64,000 nt of DNA, from NCBI GenBank assembly GCA_023053575.1, contig JAKZAP010000019.1, forward strand, positions 744,001-808,000. Direction: 5' to 3'. Below the pieces are notes generated by a model. It was not told where the DNA came from. It ran no database searches and was given only the letters and a program-made list of their open reading frames with translations. The stretch is from Branchinecta lynchi. Taxonomy: Eukaryota; Arthropoda; Branchiopoda; Anostraca; Branchinectidae. Position 1 is the first letter of the stretch, and each line of letters begins with the position of its first letter. Below, one piece after another: positions 21,716-31,757 of the stretch. A program made the position numbers and the translations under genes.

Positions 21716-22193
21716 AACGTGTCCGAAAGCTTTTTGGTGCTGTAAATGCTGCATTTTCTTTTCTTTTTTTGTCCGAAAGCTGTTTCTTTCTTCTCTGAAA
21801 CTTCTAGAATACCAAAATTTAAGTCAGGAAGAAAAAGAAGAAAACAGAATTAGCTGTATAAAGCTCGAAAAATGGATGAGCTACTGATATCCAACCTTCT
21901 TATCTTTCCTTTCTTCGTTGACCATGATCGCCAGTTGTCTTAAATTTGGTATTTTTGCCGATTTGTCAGTTGTCTTTTTGAATTTGTTACATTTGCCGCC
22001 GAAAACACTGAGAGAATCGCCGTACTCCTCAGTTCTTCATGAAAATTTAGCATTCTTGCTGAATTTGTCGATGAATTTATGCTGAATTAATGCTGCATTA
22101 ATTCAGCGAAAATTTAAGTCCGAAAGCGAAATGCTGCATAAAATGCTAAATTAATTCAGCATTTTCGTTCGTTTCGGAGCTTTCGGACACGTT
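21716..22193. mobile_element. 478-bp TIR element inside the LINE
   Basis: Ends are inverted repeats AACGTGTCCGAAAGCT (left) and the complement at 22178-22193. CCTAT flanks both sides (21711-21715, 22194-22198), a 5-bp target duplication in LINE sequence. Inside, ATGCTG and AATTCAGC motifs are repeated many times. No transposase; superfamily not assigned. Confidence 0.8.
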
Positions 22194-22195
22194 CC

Positions 22196-23850
22196 TATAT
22201 TGGGAGCGACAGCCTCATATGCGGCCTAGCCAGGACAACCAGCAGCGGGTTCTGAGACTCGAGAATGCGCTTCTGCAGAGAAAGAGCAGAAAAGCGTCTA
22301 ATTTCTGGAAAGGAGGGAAGGCGTTCACCAACGAACATTGACGACGCACTGCAGTTCCAATTGAGCCCATGCAACCAACGAAAAGAGTAATTATAAAGGA
22401 CACGAAAGCTACTTTCGCGCCTAACACTAATGTTAGTAACAAGAGCCACATAGTAAAGCTGGGTGCAGTACATCCTGAAAAGGAAAGTCTTAACTTGCGG
22501 CTCGCACGCCCCGAACTTCCGAATCAGCTGATTAGCTCTAGCGCACAGTGACCGTGATAGGACAGCTACATGCAACTCATCAGTCATCGAAGGGGTAAAC
22601 GTTAACCTAGGTATTTAAACTCATCCACAAACTGGAGAATTTGCCCTGAAAGAAGAACCTTTGGAAGGTGATGCAGGTGGAACCCACGAGGGATAAATGC
22701 CATGCGTAGTGTTTTTTTGTGTGTTAAATATGATGTCATGCCGTAAAGCAAAATCATCACAAATAGCTAGGAGCCGGTTCAGCACATAAACTGTCGGGGC
22801 CCAGAAGCGCAACGTCATCAGCATAGCTACTATTATTAAAACACACACCCTGGGTGAAGCAACCTACACCTGCGTTAGCAAGAGTACTGTTCAGTTCATC
22901 CACATACATGTTATACAGAATAGGGGACAATACTCCACCTTGTGTAACACCATTTATAACATGAAATGGGCTGCTGAAAAAAACATCCCATTTGACACAG
23001 AATTTCTGTTTTTTAAACCAGTATGCACGGGGTATGACTATTCTAGGATCCACACATTTTGCTAACAACTTACTCAGTAGCTTAGCCTGGTTAACTCTAT
23101 CGAACGCAGCTTTAGGGTCGATAAAGCACACAAACACAGGTGACGAGAACAGCCAAAAATACTCTATCACCGCTTTTAGAATAAATACACAAAAATCAGT
23201 AGAAGATTTAGGCTGGAACCCAACTGGTATGGCGACGAACGTATCTTAGGTTCGACAGTATCAAAAGACACCTTTCGAAAACCTTTGAGATAACTGCTGC
23301 CATAGCAATAGGCCGATAGTTAGTCAGACTACTTAAATCACCCGTCACCGACTTGGGGATACGGTTTAGACAAACTTCAGTTAACGATTCCGGTACATAT
23401 GCATGCGACAGAAAACCATGAAACAGAACAGTTAAAAAGCCTGTGAGTGGCTGGCCGGCATGCTTCAGATGGTTCGCAGTTAAACCATCAAGACCCCCAC
23501 TCCTACCCTACTACCTGAGAGCCCAGCTACCGCCTTAGAAACCGCCTCGTGTGAAATCAGCTGCTCCAAATTAGCAGGAGCGATGGCACTCTTCGCCTCA
23601 CGCACAACAAAATCCAGGTCAGATGATACAGAGGAAAAAGTTGAAGCGAAGTGGCGACCCCACAATTCAGCTATGGCTGCTGTACCCGAAACACCAGCCA
23701 TATGCTCAGCCGCCTTTGGAGCCATGGGCTTACTGCTTCTGGCAACCGTCTTCCAGAACTCTTTGAACTTACAATTCGTGAGCGAGGCCTGGAGCGCTGA
23801 AGTCTTAAGTCGATCCATATTTTTCCAGCACCAGCGAAGAGCCCCCCCCC
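22196..23850 (-). pseudogene. LINE ORF2 remnant: linker, RT and C-terminal region
   Basis: Reading on minus: a pre-RT linker at 23866-23480 (FWKTVARSSKP), RT palm at about 23450-23260 (LTNYRPIAIAAVISKVFERC), then FIDPKAAFDRVNQ, INGVTQGGVLSPILYNMYVD and SYADDVALLG within 23170-22757, and a C-terminal part at 22587-22196. The YADD catalytic box is present. At least two frame changes separate these blocks, so no intact protein can be made. The endonuclease part is missing (5' truncation at the R1 junction). The family is CR1/L2/Jockey-like; a finer call needs a tree. Confidence 0.85.
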
Positions 23851-23990
23851 CGGATAAGTCAGCCACAGTTTATTAGAGCTTTATTCCGGCCCTTCTTGTC
23901 AAAGGCCCTCTTCAGGCCCATGACGCTCAGACTAGAAAATGAACGTGTGGAAAAACAATTGAAGATTCTTCCTTAAAAATCTGATTTTGT
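23851..23990 (-). repeat. R1 copy split by a LINE, right piece
   Basis: CGGATAAGTCAGCC, TTTATTAGAGCTTTATTCCGG, CCCTCTTCAGGCC, GAAAATGAACGTGTGG and AACAATTGAAGATTCT continue the R1 consensus from where it stops at 21561. Confidence 0.8.
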
Positions 23991-24085
23991 GAACTTCTTC
24001 TCTGAAAATTGGTTGGAGTTGCCATCAACATCTGTTGCCGTTTCGCATTTCAGATTTGGCTGTGAATTTCGCTTCTGACGTAGTA

Positions 24086-24235
24086 AAGGTACGTGCACAC
24101 ACAGTTTGAGATGCAAATTTCATCGTTCGCCCAGAAGTTTTGACAAATTGAATGCAGGTTTCCCCATATTGACACAAATTTCGCATGCACATTTTCGCAT
24201 TCGAAATCTTCTTGGATTGTGTGTGCACGTACCTT
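24086..24235. mobile_element. 150-bp foldback MITE
   Basis: Inverted ends AAGGTACGTGCACACACA and its complement at 24217-24235 enclose TTTGAGATGCAAATTTC and GACACAAATTTCGCATGC. No clear target duplication. Confidence 0.65.
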
Positions 24236-24242
24236 AAAATGA

Positions 24243-24620
24243 TACTGATATCAAGAACAAATAATCGGATAGAACGTCTGTCTTTAGTCCGCATGGAGCG
24301 AAACAGTTAAAGGAACATCTACTATGAGAACCCCTACAAAACTGAGCGGACCTAGAGGTATTTACTATAGCTTTGAGCTGATGTTGATACCCGTTTACTC
24401 CTCTTCCCTCTTCGCCATTCCATATCGCACAAGAAATAGTGAAGAAGGCTGATAGGAGGCGTAAACCGCGCGCTGACCTGCACTGGAGCGCGTTCATAGA
24501 ACCAATCCGCTTTGACTCCTACTTTTTCTCACCAGCGACTTAACAGCGATTTAGCTATTTGTAGAGGTAACGAAACGTGATCTGGCGCGAAGCTAGTAAC
24601 GACCGCTCGTTCGTAGCGGA
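24243..24620 (+). repeat. R6 family copy 1
   Basis: Matches 39260-39590 in inverse orientation: AACAAATAATCGGATAGAAC, GTCTGTCTTTAG, CAAAACTGAGC, CTAGAGGTA, GATACCCGTTTACTCC, GCTGACCTGC.CTGG, GCTATTTGTAGAGGTAA.GAA. Element type unknown. Confidence 0.7.
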
Positions 24621-24948
24621 AAGGGATTGGGGAAATATTCGACTCCACATAGTAATATCACAGAGATAGGGAGACGGTTCTTGTTGATATTACTTTAAAA
24701 ATAATTTTCATAAATACAGTTCGCGAGAAAGATGGTGGTTACTTGTACTTCAACGTTACTGGATGATCTAGCTGCTCTACGCACTACGATAGACACCTTA
24801 TACTAGATTTATTAGATGCATTACAAGAGTTTCGATCATCACTCTCAAATTATGCTCATGATTCCATAGGGCATGTCACCCGTTACTCCTGTAGTTCTTT
24901 CTTTTGGGATACTCTGGACGGCCTAGCAAGGTCGAAACAACCTTGGAG
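24621..24948. other. Anonymous DNA
   Basis: Nothing recognised between R6 and the hAT-type element. Confidence 0.4.
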
Positions 24949-25401
24949 CAAAGATGGGCAAGGCCATTCATGAAAGGATTCGAATTCGGATACAGGGCTA
25001 GGTATGAACCCGATTTCGAATCCACCATTCCATGCTGAGTATTTGACAAGAGAATCCAATCCGGATCGGAATCCAACCTTAACAAAAATGAAACCATCTA
25101 CATAGGTTGTAGTTTTAAAATTAGAGGTGACAGAAATTAATGATGTTAAGGTAATCTGATAACGTAATATATTACTGAGGATGTTAGTAGTGGAGATAAA
25201 AAAGTTGGATTGCCTAAGCCCATTGTGTAAAAACTGGGAACGGAAACTGGAAGGATGGGGACCAGAAATCTGAGCGGATTCGTAAGATTGACGGTTGGAA
25301 TCCGAATCCGAATCCAGTCTTACTAGCAGAAGATTCGAATCCGGCCAAAACGACAAATCCTGGATCAAATCCAAATCCGGATTCGGATTCGCCCAGCTCT
25401 G
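24949..25401. mobile_element. hAT-type MITE rich in GGATTCG repeats
   Basis: Ends CAAAGATGGGCAA and, in complement, CAGAGCTGGGCGAATCC resemble common hAT termini. Flanks CCTTGGAG (24941-24948) and CTTTGGAG (25402-25409) match at 7 of 8 bases, the size expected for hAT target duplications. The interior repeats GAATCCGAATCC-type motifs. The minus frame 24883-25374 is made of these motifs and is not a gene. Confidence 0.7.
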
Positions 25402-25409
25402 CTTTGGAG

Positions 25410-25704
25410 ACGATTATCTGATTTAGACAGTGCGCTCCGACTACGAAAATTTAACGAGAGTGTTGACAGGCGTCCAGCCTAGCGTCAAAGATCATACAGT
25501 TGCACATTAAGCTTTGGACGCTTCATAGATGGCAGTTGAGTAGAACAGAAAATAGTCCAAGAATGTTCATATTTCTGTTATTGTTACAGTGTACTGTTTA
25601 ATGTCACCTGTCAATGCTTTGAAATAGTTCAAATTGGCAAAGTGGCATGAAAAGTAGAAAGTCATTCAACTATGTAGCTTGGCAACTCTTAATTCCACAA
25701 GAGG
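25410..25704. other. Anonymous DNA
   Basis: No feature seen. Confidence 0.4.
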
Positions 25705-26765
25705 AACAAGACCAAAGGTTTCGATGGGGTCCCAAAAATCTAATATTTGATCCAAACAATTTGGTCTTGTCTTCGCAAGATCCAGTCTTCGCCAGATCCA
25801 GTCTTTGCCAGATCCAGTCTTCGCCAGATCCAGTCTTCGCCAGATCCAGTCTTCGCCAGATCCAGTCTTCGCCAGATCCAGTCTTTGCCAGATCCAGTCT
25901 TAGCCAGATCCAGTCTTCGCCAAATCCAGTTTTCGCCAGGCTAATCATCAGAGAAAACCAAGTTCAGATATACCTATATAAGCCATATCTATTTTGACGA
26001 TACCGACCGAAACTTCCTGCTTTACTTCTTCCGAATTTCTGGTTTTGGCCGAATTGCGAAAGAAGTATACTTGTCCAGCAAAAAAAGAAAATTCAAAAGC
26101 GAACTCAGCGTATCTCCTTATCCCTATAAAGAACATCTAATCTACTTCAAACAAAACTTTAACTTATAAAAAAAATCCGGTTACAGCCGGATCCAGACGA
26201 ATTGTATGTCCGGCTAAAAAATGATTGTCATACACAGACTCTCACTTCTCATAAAAGTTTTGCTTTTAACAAATTTTCCGGTTTTGGCCGAATTCCGGTC
26301 GAACTAGTTGCCCGGGTAGAATATACTTTCCACATAAGTGTTCAGCATGTCTTCTTACCCCTAAATCGAACATTAATCAACTTCTGATGAAACTTTCCCT
26401 TTTAACCAACTTTCCAGTGTTTGACGGGTTCCGGATGGACTACTTGTCCGGCAAAAATAGTTTTCACCATCGTGTTCAGCATGTCTTCTTACCCCATAAT
26501 CAATTATCACATTAGTTGTTTAAAAATATTTTTTTTTGCCCCTTAATGACCCCCCCTCCCCCACCCCTAAATATAGAGCTATAGAGCCCATCTACTGACT
26601 CGACCTTACTCTTGACCCAAAAAAACTTCACGCCAAGTTTCGTCAACATATCTTATTCCTTCGAGAGTTATCGGGCATACAGACGGACAGACGGACGGGC
26701 GGACAGACGGAAAACTTTTGCGATGCCATAGGTATCCCTCCACTTACGTTTTGGGATCCCAAAAA
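25705..26765 (-). repeat. R2 family, full-length copy, minus orientation
   Basis: On minus it begins TTTTTGGGATCCCAAAACGT, then CCGTCTGTCCGTCTGT (with an extra GTCCGCCCGTCC), GATGAAACTTGGCGTG, the block AGCCCT/TAGGGGT, tandem CCGGAATCCGG..AAACCGGAAA units with period about 130 bp, GGCAGAAGTAAAGCAGGAAG and the end GGGACCCCATCGAAACCTTT. No coding capacity. This copy has an expanded 16-bp minisatellite near its end. Confidence 0.88.
25778..25940 (-). repeat. 16-bp minisatellite, ten units, within R2
   Basis: AGATCCAGTCTTCGCC repeats ten times with single-base variants. Other R2 copies have one to three units at this position. Both strands are open because most units are alike; these frames are not genes. 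Confidence 0.9.
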
Positions 26766-27627
26766 GTGATGTGAAAAAAAATGATCATTGCAAAACTCCT
26801 ACTAAAATAACCTTTTCATGATGAATGGTTCTGAAATAGTACATTGAAGCTTTTGATGAAGCTTGTAATTCCGTAAGGGACCTGATGATAAGATAAAAAG
26901 GCAGTATAAGGAAGAGAGGTCATTAAAGTAACCATTAATAATTCAAAACAACAGCTCTAGAACATTTCCTGAATGTCACTCTATATTAAGTTCTTTCGGA
27001 CCCCTTTGTTTCCCCCATGAAAAGTCACTCGTGCCCTAAATTAATAAGAAGAAATAACGTTGAAGAGGCGAAGCTCGTGTTAGTGTCTGTTTGGGAATTC
27101 TCTACTGATACCCAAAATTAATTAACAAGTTCCGACGGATCAATAGTAAAACGACTTGACAGACATTTTCCGTTTCAGGGGTCCTGAGGTACATACACAT
27201 GAACACATGTTCTTAAAGAGGAGCTAAAAAGACGCTGTTTTTGCTCGAATCAAAATCTGCCATTTGTCTCGTGATGCGTGCAATCTTTTCTTGCACTAAA
27301 TGGATGAGTGAAATTTATTTCCCATTTTTAAGACAAAAGTCACAAATTGAGTATGAGAAAAAGAAAGAAAAAAGACAAGAACACACAACCTGCAACACAT
27401 AGATTTTGATACTCTTATTTGCAAATAAAGGCAACATAGCCCTATACAAAGTGTGGCTAACGTCAAGCGAACGAATAAAAGCTGTAATTAGCTCAGATAC
27501 TGCAATAAACGGATCGGTGAAATTATACTTTGCCGACTATCTAGAATTACGGTCACATGGAGGTAGTCCTAGAAGATATTTGCAGTACTTATAAAAAATG
27601 CCTATAAAGTATCTACTAACTCGCTAT
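26766..27627. other. Anonymous DNA
   Basis: No gene recognised. The 62-codon frame at 27406 has no family features. Confidence 0.4.
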
Positions 27628-27760
27628 GAATGAATGAATGAATTTATTCCCAATAAAGCCCAAGGGTCATGGCGGGAAACATAACACAATAATAAAAACA
27701 ATATATCATACACTCCGAAAACAAACCAAAAATCAACTTCTATAAAAAAAAAATAGTTCA
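27628..27760 (-). mobile_element. LINE 3' UTR with (ATTC)n tail, minus orientation
   Basis: GAATGAATGAATGAATTTATTCC followed by CAATAAAGCCCAAGGGTCATGG and A-rich sequence is the complement of a LINE 3' end with a four-base tail. No coding part is left. Confidence 0.55.
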
Positions 27761-28575
27761 CGGTGGGTCATAGCTAGCTTCAGGAATCTACCCAGCCTTC
27801 GGAGGTCACCAAAACACTTACTTCCCATACGAATCGGGACTGATGGTCAGTGAGAAAGTGACAGAAGTTCAGAAAATCCAGTTGGGAAAATCCAGATTGT
27901 CTTCCCGGAACGTTACGTATAGAATTGGTGATAGTACTGAAAGTCCTGTCAGGAATTCCAGCCGCGATCGCATTGTCGGCAGTATAAGCGTTTACTTGAC
28001 CTTTAAAACACAGTTGCAGTAAATAGCTTTCTGTGTAAATATTCAGATCCCAAGTATTTTTAGTGTCCCGTGTCCCGTCGTCCTGTGATTTCCAGACCAA
28101 GGAGCTACGAATTTTAAAATCTCGGAAAATGAGAATGGATGAAACGATCAGGTCCGTTGTTAGCAATATAGGTAGGACGGGTACTTTAACAGACTTTCAC
28201 TCGACCGATAGATTAAAATACCAAGCTTCAGCTTCCAGATTTTCCTGATTCCGGCATCCGTTTTCGTCGAGACGGACCCAGAAAGTGAAGCCAGGTCAAA
28301 ACCTTCTGGAAGTCCGGGGTGCTGGACATCCCAGATTCCTGAGTCTGGAAGCTGAGGTAACGCATTTGAGTGAGAGACATAAAAAGTATGCAAGTGAATA
28401 GGATAGTAGACAATGAGAGGGGATAGATATTTGTGATGGGAGGCAAAAGGTATTTGAAGCGAACACCTGTGAAATGTTGAAGAATAGCCCAAAGTTAGCG
28501 ATCGTCATTATCGTGAAAATTTGGAAGGTTTGGATTGATAGTGAAGCCCCAGATATACGAAAGTCTGGAATAAGA
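27761..28575. other. Anonymous DNA
   Basis: Overlapping short frames on both strands (28160-28508 minus) but none recognisable. Confidence 0.4.
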
Positions 28576-28862
28576 CTTTCAAGAATAACACCTTTTCACT
28601 TAGAAATAAAGTGTTATGACCAATTAAGTTTACACTGTTTCGTGCCTAGATCTCCAACACATAACAGATAACATCCCAAAGTGTTATCTGTTGAAGCCGC
28701 GCATCCTTCTGTTGTCGTTATGTAACTTCTGACAGTGTAGTATTGAAGGTGTTGTTGGAGATCTAGGCACGAACTAGTATAAACTTAACACTTTATTTCT
28801 AAGTGAAAAGGTGTTATTCTTGAAAGTGTAATGCACAATCTGTTATGGAACGTCTGACAGTG
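28576..28862. repeat. Large imperfect palindrome with MITE-type ends
   Basis: Arms 28576-28660 and 28749-28826 are near-perfect reverse complements (CTTTCAAGAATAACACC, CACTTAGAAATAAAGTGTTA, CGTGCCTAGATCTCCAACA). The spacer holds a right end of the family at 8023-8635 (CTGTTGAAGCCGCGCATCC, CTTCTGACAGTGTA), and a second such end lies at 28836-28862 (CTGTTATGGAACGTCTGACA). It is probably a compound or rearranged element of that family. Confidence 0.75.
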
Positions 28863-28874
28863 TGGCCTTAACCA

Positions 28875-29368
28875 ATATGCTTACTTCTAATTTTATTCCA
28901 ACTATTTCTCTGCCGTCTCGTGTTGCTCGATTATCCGCAACACTTATTGATAATATTTTCTACTCTGGTGGTTCCCTTCATGCGGAATATTCTGCTGTAA
29001 TATCTTTTGACACGTCTGACCATTTCCCGGTGCTAACCCAATTTTCGTTACCCATGAATAGCCCTTCTGACAACCCAAGATTAAAAGAAAGCAATGAGTT
29101 TCATGCAGTTGACATGGAAAAGCTTCGCTCGTTGTTATCTTCTGAAGCATGGTCTAGTGTTTTTGATTGTCTTGACGCTAATATTGCATTCCCTAATTTT
29201 CTTAATCGCCTTAGAACATTATGTGATGATTGTCGATCTACTAAATCTTCATCAGGAAAGTTTACTCAAAAGCACGATCCTTGGATTACAACTGGGATTC
29301 TAGCTTCTTTGAAACGGAAAAGTGTACTTCGTTTAGATTATCTAAAAACCTACCGACAAAAGTTTTGA
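28875..29368 (+). pseudogene. LINE ORF2, C-terminal end of endonuclease and linker
   Basis: The frame begins inside an APE-type endonuclease; the conserved SDHFPV box (TSDHFPVLTQF) is visible near 29010-29045. A linker follows (DPWITTGILASLKRKSVLRL), usual between endonuclease and RT. The frame stops at TGA 29366-29368. Coding continues in the next frame from 29367 (ELYRAYRNKLNSLIRDSKRK), so one base gained or lost in the A/T run at 29357-29366, or a +1 shift at TTT-TGA, separates the two parts. Confidence 0.85.
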
Positions 29369-31265
29369 ACTATATCGTGCTTACAGAAACAAGTTAAACT
29401 CATTGATTCGTGATTCTAAACGTAAATATTTGTCTGATCGTTTTATGAAATTCAAAGACAATGCTAAGAAAACGTGGGAGACAATTAATAGTATTATTCG
29501 ACCCAATCTTAAATCCAAGGATTCAATAAATTCACTGAAACTAGGCGGTGAATCCGTTTCTGACCCTAAACGTATTGTAAACGAATTAGCGAAGCATTTT
29601 AGTTCTTGCGGAAAAAAAATTGCTGATGGGGTTAAAGCTAACGTCAAGCCAGATAGTCGTTATTTTGGACCAAATACAAGTAATCGTCCAAACTCGTCTT
29701 TTTCTTTCCAAAATATTTCCCAGGATGATTTATTGAAAATTTTCAAAGAGATTAATACGAGCGATTCTTCAGACGAGTTTGGATTTTCTTCTAAATTTAT
29801 TCTTAGCATTAGTAAGTATCTGTCTGAAGTCTTGGCTTTTTTAATTAATCTTTGCCTTGACCAAGGTGTTTTCCCTGATATTATCAAAAAAGCTCGCGTA
29901 ATTCCTCTTCACAAAGGTGGTGCAAGAGATATTCTAAATAATTACAGAGGGATTTCGATTCTTTCTGTTTTTAGTAAATTATTAGAGAAAGTTGTTCACA
30001 AGCAGTTTACTTCTTACTTAGTAAATAATTCAATAATCAATGAAAATCAGTTTGGATTTCAAAAAGATCGGTCAACTGAGCTTGCTATCCATAATCTTCT
30101 TTTGTCGATCAATGATGCTCTTGACACTAGTCAACACGCTTGTGCAGTTTTTATTGATATTTGTAAAGCATTTGACTCAATTGACCATGGGATTTTGCTT
30201 GATAAACTGAAACAGTATGGCATTGAAGAAAAGACACTTGATTTTTTTGCTTCTTACCTATCCAAGAGAAGTCTCTCTTGTAGGCAAGTTGGCGAATTTT
30301 CAGATGAATTTCCTATAGAATTTGGAGTACCACAGGGGTCTGTCCGTGGACCCACTTTGTTTCTACTTTACATTAATGACCTTCCAGAATGTATGCCTTT
30401 TGTTAAAGTTATCATGTTTGCGGACGACACTGTGATTTTTGGTTCGCATTCAGATTTGATTCAGTTGTTTAGTGTTCTTAATTCAGCTCTTTCGATTGCT
30501 TCTGACTGGTTTACATCTAATTTACTAGCTGTAAACGCGGAAAAATGTCGTTACATGCTTTTCTCCCGGTCTGGTTCAGTTTTAGTTTCTGGTAAACTTT
30601 TTCTTTCTGGCACTGAACTTGAACTTCTAAGATCTTTTAATTTTAAATATCTTGGCCTTATCCTTGATGAAAATCTTTCTTTCAAGCAGCACACCGATGC
30701 TTTGGCTCTTAAGTTGAGCCGAAATGTTGGTGTGCTCTCCTGCCTCAAACATTGTCTTCCACAATTCATACTTCGATTGATTTATTTCTCCCTGGTCCAT
30801 TCTTATCTTTCATATTGTACTTCAGCTTGGGCTTCTACTTTTTCAAAACATATTAATCGGATTCAAGTCCTACAAAACAAATCAATTAGAGCAATTTATG
30901 GTCTTCCATTTTCTTCATCAGTTTCTCATATTCTGCCTAGTCTTTTTATTTTAAATGTCCGTCAGATTAGAGACTGGAATATTGCAACACTTGTTTACCG
31001 TCATCTTCTAGAAGATTCACTACCTGCTGATTTTAAAAATCTTTTTTGCCTGAACAGTCAATTTCATGACTATAACACAAGACGGCGGTCCAATCTTTCT
31101 ACCATTTGTTATCCTTCTACAAGGTCTAGCTTTTCTATTCGTCATACAGGTGTAAAAGTATGGAATTTATTGCCTGAAACTGTCAGGGTGTCCGAAGATA
31201 GGAATGTATTTAAAAGAGCTCTAAAAAGATTTATGTTATCTAGCAATTATATTTCTTCTATCTGA
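29367..31265 (+). CDS. LINE reverse transcriptase and C-terminal domain
   Basis: An open frame of about 632 codons. RT blocks in order: ARVIPLHKGG, NNYRGISILSVFSKLLEKVV, NQFGFQKDRSTELAI, FIDICKAFDSIDHGILLDKL, FGVPQGSVRGPTLFLLYIND, and the catalytic box MFADDT near 30415-30430. A C-terminal part with RIQVLQNKSIRAIYG, HDYNTRRRSN, FSIRHTGVKVWNLLP and FKRALKRFML follows, a pattern common in Jockey/CR1/L2 LINEs. The GSVRGP sequence (usually GSxLGP) is a slight deviation. The protein would copy its own RNA at a nicked target. Translation as drawn lacks the endonuclease because of 5' truncation and the frame change. Confidence 0.92.
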   Translation, partial: ELYRAYRNKLNSLIRDSKRKYLSDRFMKFKDNAKKTWETINSIIRPNLKSKDSINSLKLGGESVSDPKRIVNELAKHFSSCGKKIADGVKANVKPDSRYFGPNTSNRPNSSFSFQNISQDDLLKIFKEINTSDSSDEFGFSSKFILSISKYLSEVLAFLINLCLDQGVFPDIIKKARVIPLHKGGARDILNNYRGISILSVFSKLLEKVVHKQFTSYLVNNSIINENQFGFQKDRSTELAIHNLLLSINDALDTSQHACAVFIDICKAFDSIDHGILLDKLKQYGIEEKTLDFFASYLSKRSLSCRQVGEFSDEFPIEFGVPQGSVRGPTLFLLYINDLPECMPFVKVIMFADDTVIFGSHSDLIQLFSVLNSALSIASDWFTSNLLAVNAEKCRYMLFSRSGSVLVSGKLFLSGTELELLRSFNFKYLGLILDENLSFKQHTDALALKLSRNVGVLSCLKHCLPQFILRLIYFSLVHSYLSYCTSAWASTFSKHINRIQVLQNKSIRAIYGLPFSSSVSHILPSLFILNVRQIRDWNIATLVYRHLLEDSLPADFKNLFCLNSQFHDYNTRRRSNLSTICYPSTRSSFSIRHTGVKVWNLLPETVRVSEDRNVFKRALKRFMLSSNYISSI

Positions 31266-31586
31266 TTTAATCGATTCATTTTTCTTTGTGCTCGGAGGAA
31301 GATCAGACCCATGTCGCAAACCTTTTTTATTTTTCATTTTTTCTTTAGTCATATGTCTGTTGTCGTAAATTCTCGTGTTGTCCTTAAATTTTAGTGTTGA
31401 TGTGTGATAGTTGTTCGTTTGTTTTTTCTTTACAATAGTTTAGGCTAGAATTGTATTAATAATTTTTTAAAAATCCCATCAGAATTAGTGAAGCGTCGTT
31501 TTTTATGCCACTGGCATGTCTGATGCTTTTAAGAAACACCAGGTTTATTTATTTTTGCCATTAAAATTGTACCTTACCTTACCTTA

Positions 31587-31619
31587 CCTTAACCAGCTGA
31601 CATCCAACTTCTTTTTCAG
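31587..31619 (+). promoter_or_regulatory. Candidate intron 3' end
   Basis: CCAGCTGACATCC (with CTGAC as possible branch point) is followed by AACTTCTTTTTCAG at 31606-31619. It is the only part of an intron left between the LINE and the candidate exon. Confidence 0.35.
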
Positions 31620-31757
31620 GGTTTATCAGTGCGTAGAGACTGGCTGCGTCACAGGAGAGTTTCCCGCCTGATACTGTTAGTATGATGGCGGCGGTAGATG
31701 GCTCTCCTTCCAATGGATATAAAAAGCCTCAACAACCGGAGATAGTTTTCGGAGGTA
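31620..31757 (+). CDS. Possible host first coding exon
   Basis: After a good splice acceptor comes a 62-bp leader, then ATG at 31682 and a second ATG at 31685 in a strong Kozak context (A at -3, G at +4). The frame reads MMAAVDGSPSNGYKKPQQP, then EIVFGG, and meets a donor-like GGAG/GTATGT at 31758. The length, GC-richer codons and both splice signals look like a real first exon, but I do not recognise the protein and find no second exon. It could be chance. Confidence 0.3.

Larger units (their letters stand above)
21562..23850 (-). mobile_element. Minus-strand LINE inserted in R1 and carrying a MITE
   Basis: The 3' UTR lies at 21562-21710 with a short AT-rich end (AAATAAATAATTTATACA on minus), the coding remnant at 22196-23850. 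The MITE 21716-22193 interrupts it close to the stop codon. The junctions with R1 on both sides are clean within a few bases. No target duplication is evident at the LINE ends. Confidence 0.75.
28875..31586 (+). mobile_element. LINE with 9-bp target duplication and (ACCTT)n tail
   Basis: CCTTAACCA occurs immediately before (28866-28874) and at the end (31587-31595), bracketing a 5'-truncated LINE whose 3' UTR ends in ACCTTACCTTACCTTACCTT. Because the tail itself contains CCTT, part of the duplication is ambiguous. The coding part is almost intact, so the insertion is fairly recent. Confidence 0.85.

Noticed and set aside
24883..25374. 163-codon minus ORF
   Set aside because: It lies inside a hAT-type MITE and is built from GGATTCG words.
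25647..25997. Repeat-protein ORFs on both strands
   Set aside because: They are translations of the 16-bp minisatellite in R2.
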